From a virus, in IMG/VR virus record IMGVR_UViG_3300009593_000071, positions 1 to 32,186 of that record: 32,186 nt of DNA, one strand, 5' to 3'. A program made the position numbers and the translations under genes. Below are positions 30,042-32,186 of the stretch, one piece after another (position 1 is the first letter of the stretch; each line of letters opens with the position of its first letter). Under the pieces are notes generated by a model that saw nothing but the letters and a program-made list of their open reading frames with translations, had not been told where the DNA came from and made no database searches.

Positions 30042-32186
30042 ATGGCAACATTAACTAGTCCAGGAGTAGACGTTTCAGTAATAGATGAAAGTTTTTACGT
30101 ACCGGCGGACGCAGGTACTACACCTTTATTCATAGTAACTTCAGCAGAAGATAAGAAAGCCGGATCAGGCACAACTACTGCTGTTGGAACACAATCAACA
30201 AACGCAGGTACAGTATACCTCGTAACATCACAAAGAGAATTAACAGAGACTTTTGGTGATCCAAAATTCTACACAGATGCATCTGGAAATCCATTAAATG
30301 GTTACGAACTAAATGAGTATGGATTACAAGCGGCATACTCTTTCTTAGGAGTGGCAAACAGAGCATACGTTCTAAGATCAAACTTAGACATTTCAAATTT
30401 AACTGGTAGTGCAATAGCACCTACTTCAAATCCAACTGACGGAACATATTGGCTAGATCTCGCAAGTTCTAAATTTGGTATATTTGAATGGTCATCAACT
30501 GATCAAGCATTTACAACTAAAACTCCAACTTTAATTACAAGTGTAAGTTCATTGGCTGGAAATGTTTCAACAGGAGCACCTAAACAATCAGTAGGTAACA
30601 TTGGTGATTATGCTATTAACACAACTCACGTAACAAATAAAATTTACTTTAAAAATGACGCAAATGCTTGGGTACATTTAGGATCAACTGCATGGCAAAT
30701 TTCACATCCAACTATTACAAGTTCAAAAACAAATAGTGGAACAAGTGTAACATCAGGTCATTCTATTACAATCAACGGTACAAGTGTATCATCGTCAGCA
30801 ACAACTTTAACAAACGTTGCGGCAAGAATTAATGCGGCATCAATTACAGGTATAACAGCGGCAATCGATTCAACAACAGGTTTCTTAGAAATTTATTCAG
30901 ATGGAACATCTGCATCAGATGGTTCAACAGTTGATGGTAAAATCACTATTGCTAACGCATCTGGAACATTGATGACTGACGCAGGATTAACTGCTGGTAC
31001 ATATGCGGCACCGAAGTTTTTACAATCACCGCACACATCAAGACCTGAATGGAAATCAGCGGATACAACTCCAAGACCAAATGGTTCAGTTTGGTTTAAA
31101 ACAACAAGTCCAAACTCAGGAACAGATATTAAAATTAAATTGTATAGTTCTTCAACAGCAAGTTTCAGTGCTGTATCATCTAATATGTATGCTAACAATC
31201 ATTCAGCAATTTACAATTTAGATACTACAGGTGGAACTTCAATATCAGTTGGAACTTTATACGCACAATACAATGTAACAGAACAAGGTGGTTTAGATGC
31301 AACTCCAAATGTTGGTGACTTCCAAATATTTAGATATGAAGGTGGAACAACAGTTGTTTCATCTAAAAGTACTTTCCCATCATTCACACACAATGAAACA
31401 TTTAGCATTCAAGAAAGTGTTAAAAATTCAAGTACACTAGCAAGTGCAAAAACTGTAACTGTAAAAAGTTTAGATGGATCAACAGCGGCTGACAACGAAG
31501 ACTTTGTTGCGGCAGTTAATGGTGCAGGCTTAACAAACGTTACAGCAGAAGTAATCACTTCAGGTGTATATGCAGGTGCAATTAAAATGACACACAAACT
31601 TGGTGGCGACTTTAGAATGGTTGACACATCAGGTACACCTTTAGCAGATGCAGGATTTAGCAACTCAACAGCTCACTCTTATGGAACATACACAGCAAAC
31701 TCAAGCACATTAATTGATAACTTGTATGATGCTCCAACTGGTGAGGCAATGGACTCATCAGCAAACAATGCCGTTGTAGCAACGAACTGGAAGAGATTAT
31801 CTTACAGTGCTTCAACTACAACTCCTTCAAATGAAGCGGCAGACGGAACATTATGGTACAATACTAATTTAGAAGCAGACATAATGGTTCACAACGGAAC
31901 TACTTGGAAAGGTTACGTAGAAGTTTACGGATCAACTGATCCAAATGGTCCTCAATTTTCTGCAAGTGCACCAACTACACAATCAGATGGTTCAGCACTT
32001 GTTGACGAAGACTTATGGATTGATACAAGTGATTTAGAAAACTTTCCAAAACTTTACAAATATAACACATCTGCAACAATATCAAATTCAACTTCAGGTG
32101 TAGCAGTTACAACAACTGGTGCGGCTTGGGAATTAGTTGACAACGCAGACCAAACTACAGAAAATGGTGTAGTTTTTGCAGATGCA
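30042..32186 (+). CDS. 18: Tail sheath protein gp18, N-terminal part (3' truncated by window edge)
   Basis: Open from ATG 30042 to the window end, 715 codons without a stop. The opening MATLTSPGVDVSVIDESFYV then PADAGTTPLFIVTSAEDKKA is the conserved N-terminus of T4-type contractile tail sheath proteins, followed by the ELTETFGDPKFYTD region and GLQAAYSFLGVANRAYVLRS, typical of the sheath core. GTYWLDLASSKFGIFEW (about 134-150) is typical of marine homologues and recurs in weaker copies (GSVWFKTTSPNSG, GTLWYNTNLEADIMVHNGTT, EDLWIDTSDLENFPKLYKYN). T4 gp18 has 659 residues in all. Here 715 residues pass without reaching the C-terminal core, so a large repeat-bearing domain is inserted on the outside of the sheath. 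Strong leader and Shine-Dalgarno fit its high copy number. Confidence 0.88.
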   Translation, partial: MATLTSPGVDVSVIDESFYVPADAGTTPLFIVTSAEDKKAGSGTTTAVGTQSTNAGTVYLVTSQRELTETFGDPKFYTDASGNPLNGYELNEYGLQAAYSFLGVANRAYVLRSNLDISNLTGSAIAPTSNPTDGTYWLDLASSKFGIFEWSSTDQAFTTKTPTLITSVSSLAGNVSTGAPKQSVGNIGDYAINTTHVTNKIYFKNDANAWVHLGSTAWQISHPTITSSKTNSGTSVTSGHSITINGTSVSSSATTLTNVAARINAASITGITAAIDSTTGFLEIYSDGTSASDGSTVDGKITIANASGTLMTDAGLTAGTYAAPKFLQSPHTSRPEWKSADTTPRPNGSVWFKTTSPNSGTDIKIKLYSSSTASFSAVSSNMYANNHSAIYNLDTTGGTSISVGTLYAQYNVTEQGGLDATPNVGDFQIFRYEGGTTVVSSKSTFPSFTHNETFSIQESVKNSSTLASAKTVTVKSLDGSTAADNEDFVAAVNGAGLTNVTAEVITSGVYAGAIKMTHKLGGDFRMVDTSGTPLADAGFSNSTAHSYGTYTANSSTLIDNLYDAPTGEAMDSSANNAVVATNWKRLSYSASTTTPSNEAADGTLWYNTNLEADIMVHNGTTWKGYVEVYGSTDPNGPQFSASAPTTQSDGSALVDEDLWIDTSDLENFPKLYKYNTSATISNSTSGVAVTTTGAAWELVDNADQTTENGVVFADA

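Noticed and set aside
1-32186. tRNA genes, prophage attachment sites, insertion sequences
   Set aside because: No cloverleaf-like sequence, CCA-ended hairpin set, integrase, transposase or terminal inverted repeats were seen; the window is lytic-phage structural DNA throughout.

Overview
The window is a stretch of structural (late) genes from a marine T4-like myovirus (contractile-tailed phage). The evidence is a recognisable T4-type set: portal gp20, prohead core, gp21 protease, gp22 scaffold and gp23 capsid, then gp15, gp14 and gp13 neck/tail-completion proteins, a gp1-type dNMP kinase and the gp18 tail sheath. Many small and fibre-like proteins are of the kind found in cyanophage and SAR11-phage (pelagiphage) genomes. 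DNA is AT-rich. No photosynthesis or other host-diagnostic gene and no tRNA is seen, so the host (SAR11-type alphaproteobacterium, picocyanobacterium or another marine bacterium) stays open. Both ends are cut: gp20 lacks its N-terminus and gp18 its C-terminus.

Layout. 1-5670: head module (gp20 end, small conserved protein, a nucleotide-binding transferase-like protein, acidic prohead core protein, gp21, gp22, gp23), closed by a strong terminator. 5686-9105: accessory block with two SGNH-hydrolase-like proteins, a small membrane protein, and on the minus strand a radical SAM/SPASM protein with a 2-oxoglutarate/Fe(II) oxygenase. 9236-24877: about 15.6 kb of fibre/adhesin-like structural genes built from shared modules, with three minus-strand genes interspersed (a fibre-like protein and two unrecognised or weakly recognised ORFs). 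24874-27936: minus-strand Nudix hydrolase, gp15 and gp14. 27980-32186: gp13, a small protein, dNMP kinase, a minus-strand HNH-like zinc protein and the gp18 sheath.

Expression. A T4-type late promoter motif (TATAAATA or n-n-TAAATA variants) precedes nearly every transcription unit. Two classes are visible. In twelve cases the motif ends only 5-10 nt before the ATG with no Shine-Dalgarno, so the mRNA should be leaderless or nearly so. In seven cases the motif lies about 45-95 nt upstream of a gene with a good Shine-Dalgarno, and a short hairpin or palindrome sits close to the predicted mRNA 5' end. Intrinsic terminators are commonly followed at once by the next late promoter. Gene ends are packed tightly: TAATG stop/start overlaps within operons, and TTAA/CTAA shared stops or short overlaps between convergent genes.

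Most notable observations: (1) by eye the 5-mer GCWGC (GCAGC/GCTGC) is absent from the whole window, while GCGGC/GCCGC is common and Ala-Ala is written with GCG or GCC first; (2) the leaderless versus hairpin-leader split of late genes; (3) an in-frame TAA in a fibre gene at 24153 that appears to cut off a conserved C-terminal tail; (4) a modular fibre cassette in which three proteins share one N-terminal segment; (5) the SGNH / radical SAM / 2OG-oxygenase accessory block.
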